DNA of 64,000 bases from Lysobacter sp. S4-A87 (lineage in GTDB: Bacteria > Pseudomonadota > Gammaproteobacteria > Xanthomonadales > Xanthomonadaceae): positions 310,001 to 374,000 of the forward strand of contig NZ_CP093341.1 of assembly GCF_022637455.1 (NCBI RefSeq), in the 5' to 3' direction. The notes beneath the pieces were generated by a model. The model ran no database searches, had not been told where the DNA came from, and saw only the letters and a program-made list of their open reading frames with translations. The position numbers were made by a program, and so were the translations under genes. Numbering within the stretch: position 1 is the first letter of the stretch; each line of letters starts with the position of its first letter. Shown here one piece after another: positions 1 to 9,535 of the stretch.

Positions 1-1
1 G

Positions 2-55
2 GGCCAGCCGGCGAAGAAGGTCGCGGCCGCAAAAACCGAAGCCAAGAAGCAGTAA
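2..55 (+). CDS. C-terminal end of an upstream gene, probably the RND efflux adaptor
   Basis: An open frame enters from the left edge and stops at TAA 53-55. Its last 17 residues are lysine- and alanine-rich (ending AKTEAKKQ). The next gene, an RND permease, starts 18 bp later with a Shine-Dalgarno sequence in the gap, so the two are probably co-transcribed. In this arrangement the upstream gene is usually the periplasmic membrane-fusion subunit, and many of these end in a charged Lys/Ala tail. That identity comes from context only, because no adaptor domain lies inside the window. Confidence 0.5.
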   Translation, partial: GQPAKKVAAAKTEAKKQ

Positions 56-73
56 TCATCGCGGAGAGCGAAC

Positions 74-3000
74 GTGACGCAACCTGCGAACGAATCATCC
101 GGCTTCAATCTGGTCGAGTTCTCCACGCGTCGCCGGGTCACGGTGATGATGGTGACGCTGACCTTCGTCCTGTTCGGGTTCATCGCGCTGGGTGACCTCA
201 AGGTCAACCTGCTGCCGGACCTGAGCTATCCGACACTGACGGTGCGCACCGAGTACACCGGTGCGGCGCCGTCGGAAATCGAGACCCTGATCAGCGAGCC
301 GGTCGAAGAGGCCGTCGGCGTGGTCAAGGGGCTGCGCAAGCTCAAGTCGATCTCCCGCACCGGCCAGAGCGACGTGGTGCTCGAGTTTGCCTGGGGCACC
401 GACATGGACCAGGCCAGCCTCGAAGTACGCGACAAGATGGAAGTCCTGCAATTGCCGCTGGAGGCCAAGGCCCCGGTGCTGCTGCGCTTCAATCCCTCGA
501 CCGAACCGATTCTCCGCATCGCGCTGTCGTCCAAGACCGCTGCGACCAATGAAACCGAGGCGATGCGCGAGCTCACCGGGCTGCGCCGCTATGCCGACGA
601 TGACCTGAAGAAGAAGCTCGAGCCGGTCGACGGCGTCGCCGCGGTGAAGGTTGGCGGTGGTCTCGAGGACGAAATCCAGGTCGACATCGACCAGCAGAAG
701 CTGGCGCAGCTGAACCTGCCGATCGACAACGTCATCCAGCGCCTGCAGCAGGAGAACATCAACATCTCCGGCGGTCGCCTGGAAGAAGGTTCGCAGCGTT
801 ACCTGGTGCGCACGGTGAACCAGTTCGCCAGCGTCCCGGAGATCCGCGAGATGCTGGTCACCACGCGCAGTGGTGGCGACAACGCGGCCGCCAACGCGGC
901 TGCGCAGATGGCCGCGATCGCGGCGCAGACCGGTTCTGCCGAAGCCATGGCCGCGGCTGCGTCGGTGCAAAGCGCCAATTCCGCCGGCGGTGGCGTCGTG
1001 GCCGGTGGCATGCCGGTGCGCCTGAAGGACATCGCCGATGTCCGCCAGGGCTACAAGGAACGCGAGGCGATCATCCGCCTGGCCGGCAAGGAAGCGGTCG
1101 AGCTGGCGATCTACAAGGAAGGCGACGCCAATACCGTCGCCACCGCCGACGCGATCACCAAGCGCCTGGAAGAGATCAAGGCGCAGATTCCGCCGGACGT
1201 GGAGCTGACCACGATCGACGACCAGTCGCTGTTCATCCGCCACGCCATCAGCGACGTCAAGAAGGACGCGGTGATCGGCGGCATGCTGGCCGTGCTGATC
1301 ATCTTCCTGTTCCTGCGCGATGGCTGGAGCACGTTCGTCATCGGCCTGTCGCTGCCGGTGTCGATCATCGCCACGTTCTTCTTCATGGGCCAGCTGGGCC
1401 TGAGCCTCAACGTGATGTCGCTCGGCGGCCTGGCGCTGGCTACCGGCCTGGTCGTGGACGACTCGATCGTCGTGCTCGAAAGCATCGCCAAGGCGCGAGA
1501 GCGAGGGTTGGGCATCCTGGATGCCGCCATCGCCGGCACCCGCGAAGTGAGCATGGCCGTGGTTGCGTCGACCCTGACCACCATCGCGGTGTTCCTGCCG
1601 CTGGTGTTCGTGCAGGGCATTGCCGGCCAGCTGTTCCGTGACCAGGCATTGACCGTGGCGCTGGCGATCGGCATCTCGCTGATCGTGTCGATGACGCTGA
1701 TCCCGATGCTCAGCGCGCTCAAGGGCCGGCCGCCGATGGCGTTCCCGGAAGAGGCGCCGCATCCGCGCTGGCAGCCGGCGTCGAAGCTGCAGAAGCCGAT
1801 CGCTGCCGTCGAGCATGGCATCGGCGTCGGCACCCGCGGCGCGTTCTTCGGACTGACCTGGCTGATCGTGCGCGCCTGGCGTGGCCTGGTTGCGGTCGTC
1901 GGACCGGTGATGCGCAAGGCAAGCGATATCGCCATGGCGCCGTACGGCCGTGCCGAGCGCGGTTACATGAAGCTGTTGCCGACCGCGCTGGGCAAGCCGT
2001 GGCTGGTGCTTGGCTTTGCCGCGGCCGCCTTTGCGCTGACCTTGCTGGCGATCCCGATGCTGGGTGCGGACCTGATCCCGCAGCTGGCCCAGGACCGCTT
2101 CGAGATGACCGTGAAGCTGCCGCCCGGCACGCCGCTGCGCGATACCGACGCACTGGTGCGCGAGCTGCAGACCAAGCACGCCAAGGACGACGGCATCCGC
2201 ACGCTGTATGGCGTCAGCGGCAGTGGCACGCGCCTGGACGCCAGTCCGACCGAAAGCGGCGAGAACATCGGCAAGCTGACCGTGGTCATGGCCGACGGCG
2301 GCAGCAAGGAAGTGGAGGCCCGCGAGACCGAGCGCCTGCGCACGACCATGCAGTCGCACCCGGGCGCACAGGTGGACTTCAGCCGTCCGGAGCTCTTCAG
2401 CTTCTCCACGCCGCTGGAAATCGAGCTGCGTGGCCAGGATCTGGAAAGCATCCAGGTCGCCGGCCAGCGCATGGCGGCGATGCTGCGTGCCAACCCGCAC
2501 TATGCCGACGTCAAGTCGACGGTCGAGGAAGGCTTCCCGGAGATCCAGATCCGCTTCGACCAGGACCGCGCCGGTTCGCTCGGCCTGACCACGCGCCAGA
2601 TCGCCGATGTCGTGGTTAAGAAGGTGCGCGGCGACGTCGCCACGCGCTACAGCTTCCGCGACCGCAAGATCGACGTGCTGGTGCGTGCCCGCGAAACCGA
2701 TCGCGCCTCGGTCGACAACATCCGTCGCCTGATCGTCAACCCGGGCAGCAACCGCCCGGTGACGCTGGACGCGGTGGCCGATGTGGTGTCGACCACAGGC
2801 CCGAGCGAGATCCACCGCGCCGACCAGGTGCGCGTGGCAATCGTCTCGGCCAACCTGCGCGACATCGACCTGGGTACCGCCGTGCAGGAAGTGCAGGACA
2901 TGATCGCCGAGCAGCCGCTCGGGGCCGGTGTCGGCATGCACATCGGCGGCCAGGGTGAAGAGCTGGCCGAGTCGGTGCGTTCGCTGCTGTTCGCATTCGG

Positions 3001-3544
3001 CCTGGCGATCTTCCTGGTCTACCTGGTGATGGCTTCGCAGTTCGAGTCGCTGCTGCACCCGTTCGTGATCCTGTTCACCATCCCCCTGGCCCTGGTCGGT
3101 GCGGTGCTGGCGCTGCTGCTGACCAATTCGCCGGTGTCGGTGGTGGTGTTCATTGGCCTGATCCTGCTGGTCGGCCTGGTGGTGAAGAACGCGATCATCC
3201 TGGTCGACAAGGTCAACCAGCTGCGCGAGAACGGCATGGCCAAGCGCGAAGCCCTGGTCGAAGGTGCCCGTTCGCGACTGCGCCCGATCATCATGACCAC
3301 GATGTGCACGCTGTTCGGCTTCCTGCCGCTGGCGCTGGCGATGGGCGAGGGTGCCGAAGTGCGCTCGCCGATGGCCATCACCGTCATCGGCGGCCTGCTG
3401 GTGTCGACGCTGCTGACGCTGGTCGTGATCCCGGTGGTGTACGACCTGCTGGACCGTCGCGCCGACGACTACTACGTCGAGCGTGCCCGCCGCACCCGCG
3501 GCAAGGTCGCGTCGGACGACGACGGCCAGGTCGAGCCGGCTTGA
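74..3544 (+). CDS. RND efflux permease, first of a tandem pair (HAE1-like)
   Basis: Inner-membrane proton-driven efflux pump subunit of 1156 aa, slightly longer than AcrB-type proteins (about 1040). It has the RND layout: TM1 near residue 25, a periplasmic loop, TM2-TM6, then the same pattern repeated in the C-terminal half. TM4 carries the paired aspartates of the proton relay (D462-D463 in LVVDDSIVV), and TM10 carries the partner lysine (K1038 in LVVKNAII), so the relay looks complete. GTG start, preceded by GGAGAG. An unusual Ala-rich low-complexity stretch sits in the first periplasmic loop at about residues 270-312. The second permease follows after 13 bp, so the two probably act with the adaptor upstream. 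The substrate cannot be read from sequence. Confidence 0.9.
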   Translation: MTQPANESSGFNLVEFSTRRRVTVMMVTLTFVLFGFIALGDLKVNLLPDLSYPTLTVRTEYTGAAPSEIETLISEPVEEAVGVVKGLRKLKSISRTGQSDVVLEFAWGTDMDQASLEVRDKMEVLQLPLEAKAPVLLRFNPSTEPILRIALSSKTAATNETEAMRELTGLRRYADDDLKKKLEPVDGVAAVKVGGGLEDEIQVDIDQQKLAQLNLPIDNVIQRLQQENINISGGRLEEGSQRYLVRTVNQFASVPEIREMLVTTRSGGDNAAANAAAQMAAIAAQTGSAEAMAAAASVQSANSAGGGVVAGGMPVRLKDIADVRQGYKEREAIIRLAGKEAVELAIYKEGDANTVATADAITKRLEEIKAQIPPDVELTTIDDQSLFIRHAISDVKKDAVIGGMLAVLIIFLFLRDGWSTFVIGLSLPVSIIATFFFMGQLGLSLNVMSLGGLALATGLVVDDSIVVLESIAKARERGLGILDAAIAGTREVSMAVVASTLTTIAVFLPLVFVQGIAGQLFRDQALTVALAIGISLIVSMTLIPMLSALKGRPPMAFPEEAPHPRWQPASKLQKPIAAVEHGIGVGTRGAFFGLTWLIVRAWRGLVAVVGPVMRKASDIAMAPYGRAERGYMKLLPTALGKPWLVLGFAAAAFALTLLAIPMLGADLIPQLAQDRFEMTVKLPPGTPLRDTDALVRELQTKHAKDDGIRTLYGVSGSGTRLDASPTESGENIGKLTVVMADGGSKEVEARETERLRTTMQSHPGAQVDFSRPELFSFSTPLEIELRGQDLESIQVAGQRMAAMLRANPHYADVKSTVEEGFPEIQIRFDQDRAGSLGLTTRQIADVVVKKVRGDVATRYSFRDRKIDVLVRARETDRASVDNIRRLIVNPGSNRPVTLDAVADVVSTTGPSEIHRADQVRVAIVSANLRDIDLGTAVQEVQDMIAEQPLGAGVGMHIGGQGEELAESVRSLLFAFGLAIFLVYLVMASQFESLLHPFVILFTIPLALVGAVLALLLTNSPVSVVVFIGLILLVGLVVKNAIILVDKVNQLRENGMAKREALVEGARSRLRPIIMTTMCTLFGFLPLALAMGEGAEVRSPMAITVIGGLLVSTLLTLVVIPVVYDLLDRRADDYYVERARRTRGKVASDDDGQVEPA

Positions 3545-3557
3545 GCGGAGCACTGAC

Positions 3558-6500
3558 ATGACAATTGCAGAGCTCAGCATCAAGCGGCCCGTCACGGCGA
3601 TCATGTTCTTCGTGTCGCTGTTCGTGATCGGCCTGATCGCGGCGATCAGGCTGCCGCTGGAAGCCTTCCCGGAGGTGTCGCCGCCCTTCATCTTCGTGCA
3701 GATCCCTTACGAGGGATCCACGCCGGAGGAAGTGGAGCGCACGCTGCTGCGGCCGGTGGAAGAAGCGCTGTCGACGATGACTGACGTCAAGCGCATGGAC
3801 GCCAACGCCCGTTCCGACGGTGCCGAGATATTCATGCAGTTCTCGGATTGGGACCGCGATGTCGCCATCGCGGCGTCGGAGGCGCGCGAGCGCATCGACG
3901 CCATCCGCGATGACCTGCCGGACGACCTGCAGCGCTACAACGTGTTCAAGTTCTCCACCACCGATGAACCGGTGTTGCGCGTGCGCCTGGCCAGTTCGAC
4001 CGACCTGACCGGTGCGTACGACATGATCGACCGCGAGTTCAAGCGGCGCATCGAACGCATCCCGGGCGTGGCAAGGGTGGAGGTAACCGGCGCGGCGCCG
4101 AACGAGGTCGAGATCGCCATCGATCCCGACCGCCTGACCGCGCACAACCTGAGCATCAATGACCTCAACACGCGCCTGCAGGCGGTCAACTTCTCGGTGT
4201 CCGCCGGGCAGATCGACGACGGCGGACGACGCCTGCGCGTGCAGCCCGTGGGCGAGATCACCGACCTGCAGCAGTTGCGTGACCTGATCATCGACACCAA
4301 GGGTACGCGCCTGGGCGATATCGCCGACGTGCGCCTGAAGCCCGCGCGCATGAACTACGGCCGCCGCCTCGACGGCAAGCCGGCGATCGGCCTGGACATC
4401 TTCAAGGAGCGAAGCGCCAACCTGGTCGAGGTATCCGGCAACGCGCTCAAGGAAGTCGAAGCGATCCGCGATCAGCCCGAGATGGCCGGGATCCAGATCA
4501 AGATCATCGACAACCAGGGCGACAACGTCACCAGTTCGCTGCTCGAGCTGGCCGAGGCCGGCGGTATCGGCCTGTTGCTGTCGATCGCGGTGCTGTTCTT
4601 CTTCCTGCGCCACTGGCCGTCGACGCTGATGGTGACCCTGGCAATTCCGATCTGTTTCGTGATGACCCTGGGTTTCATGTACTTCACCGGCGTCACGCTC
4701 AACATCCTGACGATGATGGGCCTGCTGCTGGCGGTGGGCATGCTGGTCGACAACGCCGTGGTCGTGGTGGAGAGCATCTACCAGGAACGCGAGCGCATGC
4801 CGGACCAGCCGACGCTGGCCTCGATCGTCGGCACCAGGCACGTGGCCATCGCGCTGTCGGCCGGCACGCTGTGCCACTGCATCGTGTTCCTGCCCAACCT
4901 GTTCGGCGACCGCAACTTCCTCAGCATCTACCTGTCGCAGATCGCGATCACGATCTCGGTGTCGCTGCTGGCCTCATGGCTGGTCGCGGTCAGCCTGATC
5001 CCGATGATATCGGCGCGGCTGAAGACGCCGCCGGCGGTGCGCTCGGACCGCGGGCTGATCCCGCGCCTGCAGAGCGGCTATGCACGGTTCCTGCGCTGGA
5101 CGCTGGAGCACCGCGGCAAGAGCGTGCTCGGCATCCTGATGATCATCGCCATCAGCATCGTGCCGATGAACCTGACCAAGAAGAACATGTTCGGTGGCGA
5201 CGACGGCACCGAGACCAACATCTTCTACCAGTGGAAGGGCGCCTATACCAAGGAGCAGATGTCGGCGGAGATCCTCAAGGTCGAGAAGTTCCTGGAGGCC
5301 AACCGCAAGCGCTACAACATCACCCAGATCTACTCGTACTTCAGCGAGCAGGGCTGGGGCGGTACGCGCCTGACCTTCGACCTCGACAAGGTCAAGGAAA
5401 CCAAGGCGACCATCGAGAAGCTGCGTGAGGAGCTGCCCAAGTCGGCGCGCGCCAACATCGGCATCGGCAACCAGGGTGGCGGTGGCGGCGGTGGCGGACC
5501 TGGTCAGAACGTCCAGGTGCAGCTGGTCGGCGACTCGACCGAAACACTGGTGGAGCTGGCCAACGACATCGTGCCGATCCTGGCCAAGCGCAAGGAGCTT
5601 CGTGACGTCCGCGTCGATATCGGTGACCAGAACAGCGAGCTGTCGGTGCACGTCGATCGTGACCGTGCCGCTGCCTTCGGCTTCAGCGCGAAGGAAGTGG
5701 CCAGCTTCGTCGGCCTGGCACTGCGTGGCGCTCCGTTGCGCGAGTTCCGCCGTGGCGAGACCGAGGTGCCGGTCTGGGTCCGTTTCGCCGGCGCCGAGGA
5801 TTTCGGCGTGGAAGACATCGACAGCTTCACCGTCCGTGCCCCGGACGGCCGTACCGTGCCGCTGCTGGCGATGGTCGACGTCGCCGTGAAGCCGTCGGCT
5901 ACGCAGATCCAGCGCGCCAACCGCCAGACCACGGTGGCCATCCAGGCCAACCTGGCCGTCAAGGCCACTGTGCCCGAAGCGCGCAAGGCGATGGAAGAGA
6001 CGCTCAAGTCGGTGGCGTTCCCAGCCGGCTACAGCTTCACCTTCGAAAGCGGCGCCTTCGAGGACGAGGCCGAGGCCAACAGCCAGATGATGTTCAATCT
6101 GCTGATCGCCCTGGTGATGATCTACGTGGTGATGGCCGCGGTGTTCGAGTCACTGCTGTTCCCGTCGGCGATCATGAGCGGTGTGCTGTTCTCGGTGTTC
6201 GGCGTGTTCTGGCTGTTCTGGCTCACCGGCACGGAGTTCAACATCATGGCCTTCATTGGCATCCTGGTGCTGATGGGCGTGGTGGTGAACAACGGCATCG
6301 TGATGATCGAGCACATCAACAACCTGCGACGCCGCGGCCTGTCGCGGACCGATGCGCTGGTCGAGGGCAGTCGCGAGCGACTGCGTCCGATCCTGATGAC
6401 GATGGGCACGGCGATCCTGGCGATGGTGCCGATCTCGCTGACCAATACCCAGATGGGTGGCGATGGCCCGGCGTACTACCCGATGGCGCGTGCCATTGCC

Positions 6501-6665
6501 GGTGGCCTGGCGTTCTCGACGGTGGTCAGCCTGCTGTTCCTGCCGACCATCTACGCGATGCTCGACGACCTGCGCAACGGCACCACCCGCATGGTGCGGC
6601 GTGCGCGTGGCAAGGGTGACGGAACGGTGCCGGCCGCAGCAGTGGCCGCACTGAGAGCGGAGTAA
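3558..6665 (+). CDS. RND efflux permease, second of the tandem pair
   Basis: Second inner-membrane RND pump subunit, 1035 aa. ATG 3558 is chosen over upstream in-frame codons because GAGCGGAG lies just before it and the product begins MTIAELSIKRPV, the usual RND N-terminus. The duplicated 6+6 TM arrangement is visible. The proton-relay positions differ from the first permease: TM4 reads LVDNAVV (D398, N399) and TM10 reads VVVNNGIV (N911 where lysine is usual). A run of eight glycines sits in a periplasmic loop near residues 638-646. Tandem RND permeases can form heterotrimers, as E. coli MdtB/MdtC do, and one partner may then need less of the relay. That role is inferred here. Confidence 0.88.
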   Translation: MTIAELSIKRPVTAIMFFVSLFVIGLIAAIRLPLEAFPEVSPPFIFVQIPYEGSTPEEVERTLLRPVEEALSTMTDVKRMDANARSDGAEIFMQFSDWDRDVAIAASEARERIDAIRDDLPDDLQRYNVFKFSTTDEPVLRVRLASSTDLTGAYDMIDREFKRRIERIPGVARVEVTGAAPNEVEIAIDPDRLTAHNLSINDLNTRLQAVNFSVSAGQIDDGGRRLRVQPVGEITDLQQLRDLIIDTKGTRLGDIADVRLKPARMNYGRRLDGKPAIGLDIFKERSANLVEVSGNALKEVEAIRDQPEMAGIQIKIIDNQGDNVTSSLLELAEAGGIGLLLSIAVLFFFLRHWPSTLMVTLAIPICFVMTLGFMYFTGVTLNILTMMGLLLAVGMLVDNAVVVVESIYQERERMPDQPTLASIVGTRHVAIALSAGTLCHCIVFLPNLFGDRNFLSIYLSQIAITISVSLLASWLVAVSLIPMISARLKTPPAVRSDRGLIPRLQSGYARFLRWTLEHRGKSVLGILMIIAISIVPMNLTKKNMFGGDDGTETNIFYQWKGAYTKEQMSAEILKVEKFLEANRKRYNITQIYSYFSEQGWGGTRLTFDLDKVKETKATIEKLREELPKSARANIGIGNQGGGGGGGGPGQNVQVQLVGDSTETLVELANDIVPILAKRKELRDVRVDIGDQNSELSVHVDRDRAAAFGFSAKEVASFVGLALRGAPLREFRRGETEVPVWVRFAGAEDFGVEDIDSFTVRAPDGRTVPLLAMVDVAVKPSATQIQRANRQTTVAIQANLAVKATVPEARKAMEETLKSVAFPAGYSFTFESGAFEDEAEANSQMMFNLLIALVMIYVVMAAVFESLLFPSAIMSGVLFSVFGVFWLFWLTGTEFNIMAFIGILVLMGVVVNNGIVMIEHINNLRRRGLSRTDALVEGSRERLRPILMTMGTAILAMVPISLTNTQMGGDGPAYYPMARAIAGGLAFSTVVSLLFLPTIYAMLDDLRNGTTRMVRRARGKGDGTVPAAAVAALRAE

Positions 6666-6684
6666 CCGCTACGTCGGAAAGGAG

Positions 6685-6716
6685 AAAACGGGAAGGCTTG
6701 CCTTCCCGTTTTTCTT
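6685..6716 (+). terminator. Rho-independent terminator of the RND operon
   Basis: A perfect 12-bp stem (6685-6696 with 6701-6712) with a CTTG loop, ending in a T-rich tract, lies 20 bp after the second permease stop. It separates the efflux operon from the pilin operon. Confidence 0.9.
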
Positions 6717-6797
6717 ACCTGGCTGCTTCCAGTTTCCTGATGGCACGCCCGTCACGGGATGCCTAACGTGACGACGTCTGTCACAGGGGAAGCAGCG

Positions 6798-7400
6798 ATG
6801 TCCGTCCTTCCGGCCGCCTCATCGAGGTCGGCGCCAGCTTGCGCGCGCCTCGGGCACGTGCCCGGCTTCACCCTGCTGGAACTGATGGTCGTCGTCGCGC
6901 TGGTGGCCATCCTCGCAGCGGTCGGCTACCCGGGCATGAGCGCCATCATCAACGGCAACCGCCTTGGCGGATCGGCGAACGAGATGGTCGCCACGCTGCA
7001 GTTTGCGCGGATGGAAGCGGTTCGGCTGAACCGGACGGTCACCGTGTGCCGGAGCGGCAATGGCAGCGGCTGCACGAGCGGTGAGGTCTGGAACACCTGG
7101 ATAGCAATCGCCGACTCGGACCGCGATGGAGCGGTGGATGATGTCCTTCGCGTGGGGACTGTCGCGGCGCCGGTCCAGCTGAGGGTCAGTCCGTCCGTTC
7201 GCGACAGCCGTATCGCCTTCCGCTCCGATGGCCTGGCGCGAGCCGGCGACAGCGCCTTGTTGAATGCGACCTTCGCGGTGTGCCTGCCGACGAGTTCGCC
7301 TGCCGACAACGTGCGACGGATCAGCATCGTTTCTGGCAGCCGAATCTCCACGCACGCGGAGAACGCAGGAGGGCGGTGCGATGCGCCGGGCAACCTCTAG
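6798..7400 (+). CDS. fimT: GspH/FimT-family minor type IV pilin
   Basis: Minor pilin of the type IV pilus, 200 aa. A short basic leader is followed by the prepilin peptidase site G/FTLLELMVVV with Glu at position +5, a hydrophobic helix (about residues 25-45) and a GspH-like globular domain holding four cysteines. ATG 6798 is preferred over an in-frame ATG at 6759 because AGGGGAAG lies just upstream. It is the first gene of an operon with pilV, pilW, pilX, pilY1 and pilE. The pilV start overlaps its last 20 bp. Such proteins are thought to prime pilus assembly at the inner membrane. FimT and FimU cannot be separated from sequence alone. Confidence 0.85.
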   Translation: MSVLPAASSRSAPACARLGHVPGFTLLELMVVVALVAILAAVGYPGMSAIINGNRLGGSANEMVATLQFARMEAVRLNRTVTVCRSGNGSGCTSGEVWNTWIAIADSDRDGAVDDVLRVGTVAAPVQLRVSPSVRDSRIAFRSDGLARAGDSALLNATFAVCLPTSSPADNVRRISIVSGSRISTHAENAGGRCDAPGNL

Positions 7401-7896
7401 TCGCACCGGCCGTGGGCGCATCCGTCCCTGCGGCAGCCAGCAACGTGGCGTGGGCCTGATCGAAGTGCTGATCGCCGTGCTGGTCATGGCCATCGGCCTT
7501 CTCGGTGTTGCCGCCCTGCAAGCGGTGGCATTGCGCAACAGCCAGAGTTCGCTGGAGCGCAGCCAGGCGGTCGTGCTGACCTACGCGATCCTGGATGCCA
7601 TGCGCGCAAATGCCGCCGAGGCGAGGGCGGGGGTCTACGACATGGGAATGACCTGCAGCGCCCCGGCGCAGCCGGGGACCCGCACGGCCGGCGCGGCGAA
7701 TCTTGGAGCGGATGACCGCTCAGCCTGGATCGTCGCCATCAGGGCCGAGCTGGGTGCGAATGGTTGTGGACAGATCACCTGCGCTGCCGTGGCGGGTACC
7801 GAGGTCAGGGACTGCGCCGTGATCGTTCGCTGGAATGATTCGCGAGGCACGGCCGGCAGCCATGCGCATCAGATCAGAACGGTGGTGAGGGTATGA
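7381..7896 (+). CDS. pilV: Type IV pilus modification protein PilV
   Basis: Minor pilin of 171 aa. The leader ends QRG/VGLIEVLIAV with Glu at +5 after the cleavage site, followed by a hydrophobic helix and the PilV-typical stretch LQAVALRNSQSSLERSQA. The globular part holds several cysteines that could pair in the periplasm. The ATG at 7381 lies inside the end of fimT, with GCAGGAGG about 11 nt upstream, so translation is probably coupled. Its stop overlaps the pilW start (ATGA at 7893). PilV joins PilW, PilX, PilE and PilY1 in the complex that initiates the pilus. Confidence 0.88.
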   Translation: MRRATSSRTGRGRIRPCGSQQRGVGLIEVLIAVLVMAIGLLGVAALQAVALRNSQSSLERSQAVVLTYAILDAMRANAAEARAGVYDMGMTCSAPAQPGTRTAGAANLGADDRSAWIVAIRAELGANGCGQITCAAVAGTEVRDCAVIVRWNDSRGTAGSHAHQIRTVVRV

Positions 7897-8891
7897 GCGC
7901 GCGGCGACGGACGCTCTGCTGCAGCGGCGCCGAAGGCGGCTTCAGCCTCATCGAGCTGATGATCTCGCTGGTGCTCGGCCTGCTGGTGTCGGCCGCGGCG
8001 GTCGGAATCTTCCTTTCCAACCAGCGGACCTATCGAGCGACCGAAAGCCTGGCCAGGATCCAGGAGAACGCGAGGGTGGCGTTCGAACTGATGGCGCGCG
8101 AGGTTCGCCAGGCTGCAGGGAATCCCTGCGGAATGAACCTGCCGGTGGCCAATGTCCTCAATGGCGCGTCGGCGGCAACGATCCCGTGGTGGATGAACTG
8201 GGACAGGGGAATTGTCGGCTACGACAACGGTGCACTTGCCGGCGCTGCCGCAGGAACCGATGCAATCGAGTTCCTTTCGTCCGGAGAGGGAACGGTTACC
8301 GTGACCCGTCATGACCAGCAGCCGCGCAATCCCGGATCACCGGCGAGCTTCAAGGTCGACGCCCCCATCCAGGGCCTGCGCGCCGGCGACATCGTCCTGG
8401 TCTGTGACTACACCCAGGCCAGCATCGTCCAGGTCGGCGCAGTCCGTGACGGCAACACCACGATCGAGTTCGGCAGGGGCAATGGCCAGCCTGGCAACTG
8501 CACGAAGGACCTCGGCGTTCCGGTGGTGTGTGCCGCAAACGGCAGCGGCAAGTCCTACAGTGCCAACTCGCTGCTGGCCAGGCTTCATGCCGTGCGCTGG
8601 TTTGTCGCCGACAACGGCCGGGGCGGCCGATCGCTGTATCGCGTGCCGGTGGAACGGGGCAGCGTGCAACCACGCGAGGAAGTCGCCGAGCGCATACGGG
8701 ACATGCAGGTGACCTACCTTGTGGCCGGAGCGGGCAGGTACACCGGCGCCGGTGCCGGCGTCGACTGGAAGAACGTCATCGCCGTGCATATCTCGTTGAC
8801 GCTCCAGGGCGTCGAGCGTGGTGGCGCGGAACGTTCGCAACTCGTACGGACGCTCGTTCATACCGTCTCGTTGCGGAACCGGACATCGTGA
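7893..8891 (+). CDS. pilW: Type IV pilus minor pilin PilW
   Basis: Minor pilin of 332 aa, within the usual range for PilW. The cleavage motif GG/FSLIELMISLVLG with Glu at +5 starts a long hydrophobic helix, followed by the family-typical NQRTYRATESLARIQENARVA and a large C-terminal domain ending near the conserved HTVSLRNR. It overlaps pilV by 4 bp (ATGA) and pilX by 4 bp (GTGA), so the operon looks translationally coupled. It should act in the inner membrane as part of the priming minor-pilin complex with PilV, PilX and PilY1. Confidence 0.9.
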   Translation: MSARRRTLCCSGAEGGFSLIELMISLVLGLLVSAAAVGIFLSNQRTYRATESLARIQENARVAFELMAREVRQAAGNPCGMNLPVANVLNGASAATIPWWMNWDRGIVGYDNGALAGAAAGTDAIEFLSSGEGTVTVTRHDQQPRNPGSPASFKVDAPIQGLRAGDIVLVCDYTQASIVQVGAVRDGNTTIEFGRGNGQPGNCTKDLGVPVVCAANGSGKSYSANSLLARLHAVRWFVADNGRGGRSLYRVPVERGSVQPREEVAERIRDMQVTYLVAGAGRYTGAGAGVDWKNVIAVHISLTLQGVERGGAERSQLVRTLVHTVSLRNRTS

Positions 8892-9487
8892 TTCTCGCGT
8901 CCCGTCACACCTCTCATCTATCCGCGCAAGGGCAGCGTGGCGTGGCACTGATGATGGTTCTGCTCCTGCTGATCGTTGCGACCCTGCTAGGCCTGGCGAG
9001 CCTGCGGGGTGCGCTGCTGGAGGAGCGGATGAGCGCCGGCATGTTCGATCGCAGCCTGGCCTTCCAGTCCGCGGAAACCGCGCTTCGCGTCGCCGAGCAG
9101 AAGGTGCGCGAGGCGGCCTTGTCAGGACGATCCATCGGCGTGGATTGCGCGGCCTCTGGAGTCATTTGTCCGGGCACGCCGCCCAGTATCGATACTGTCG
9201 GAGCAGCCGGCTGCACGCACAACGCGCCGGGCTGCTGGACGAGCGTCGCGGAGAGGTCGTCCAACTCCGATGCAGCCGCCGGCGCGCCCCAGTACTACAT
9301 CGAGTACATGGGGGACTTTGCGGTGAACGCCGAGGAAGCCGGTGCCGGGCGCAGCGCATCGGGCCATCAATACGGCGCGCCGCCAGCGACCTACGGCAAG
9401 TCCATCTACCGCATAACTGCACGAAGCCACGATCCCCGTGGCAATCGTGCCGTCGTTGCGCTGCAGGCGACGATCGAATTGCGTTGA
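8888..9487 (+). CDS. pilX: Type IV pilus assembly protein PilX
   Basis: Minor pilin of 199 aa starting at a GTG that overlaps the pilW stop (GTGA). The prepilin site is QRG/VALMMVLLLLIVATLLGLASL. Position +5 is methionine, not glutamate, as is common in PilX and GspK-type tip pilins. The stretch LEERMSAGMFDRSLAFQSAETALR after the helix is typical of PilX. The distal part contains cysteines and the end (ITARSHDPRGNRAVVALQATI) matches the family pattern. PilX is expected near the pilus tip, linking the minor pilins to PilY1 encoded next. Confidence 0.87.
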   Translation: MILASRHTSHLSAQGQRGVALMMVLLLLIVATLLGLASLRGALLEERMSAGMFDRSLAFQSAETALRVAEQKVREAALSGRSIGVDCAASGVICPGTPPSIDTVGAAGCTHNAPGCWTSVAERSSNSDAAAGAPQYYIEYMGDFAVNAEEAGAGRSASGHQYGAPPATYGKSIYRITARSHDPRGNRAVVALQATIELR

Positions 9488-9535
9488 CCCCGGCTGACCG
9501 CCGGCTATCAGTGGTGCTGGTTTGGAGTCGGGGCA

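Noticed and set aside
95-3691. Very long antisense open frames, for example opposite the first RND permease
   Set aside because: In high-GC DNA the antisense frame of a real gene is often open. The product is His/Arg/Gln-rich with no domain, and the plus strand encodes a clear RND permease.
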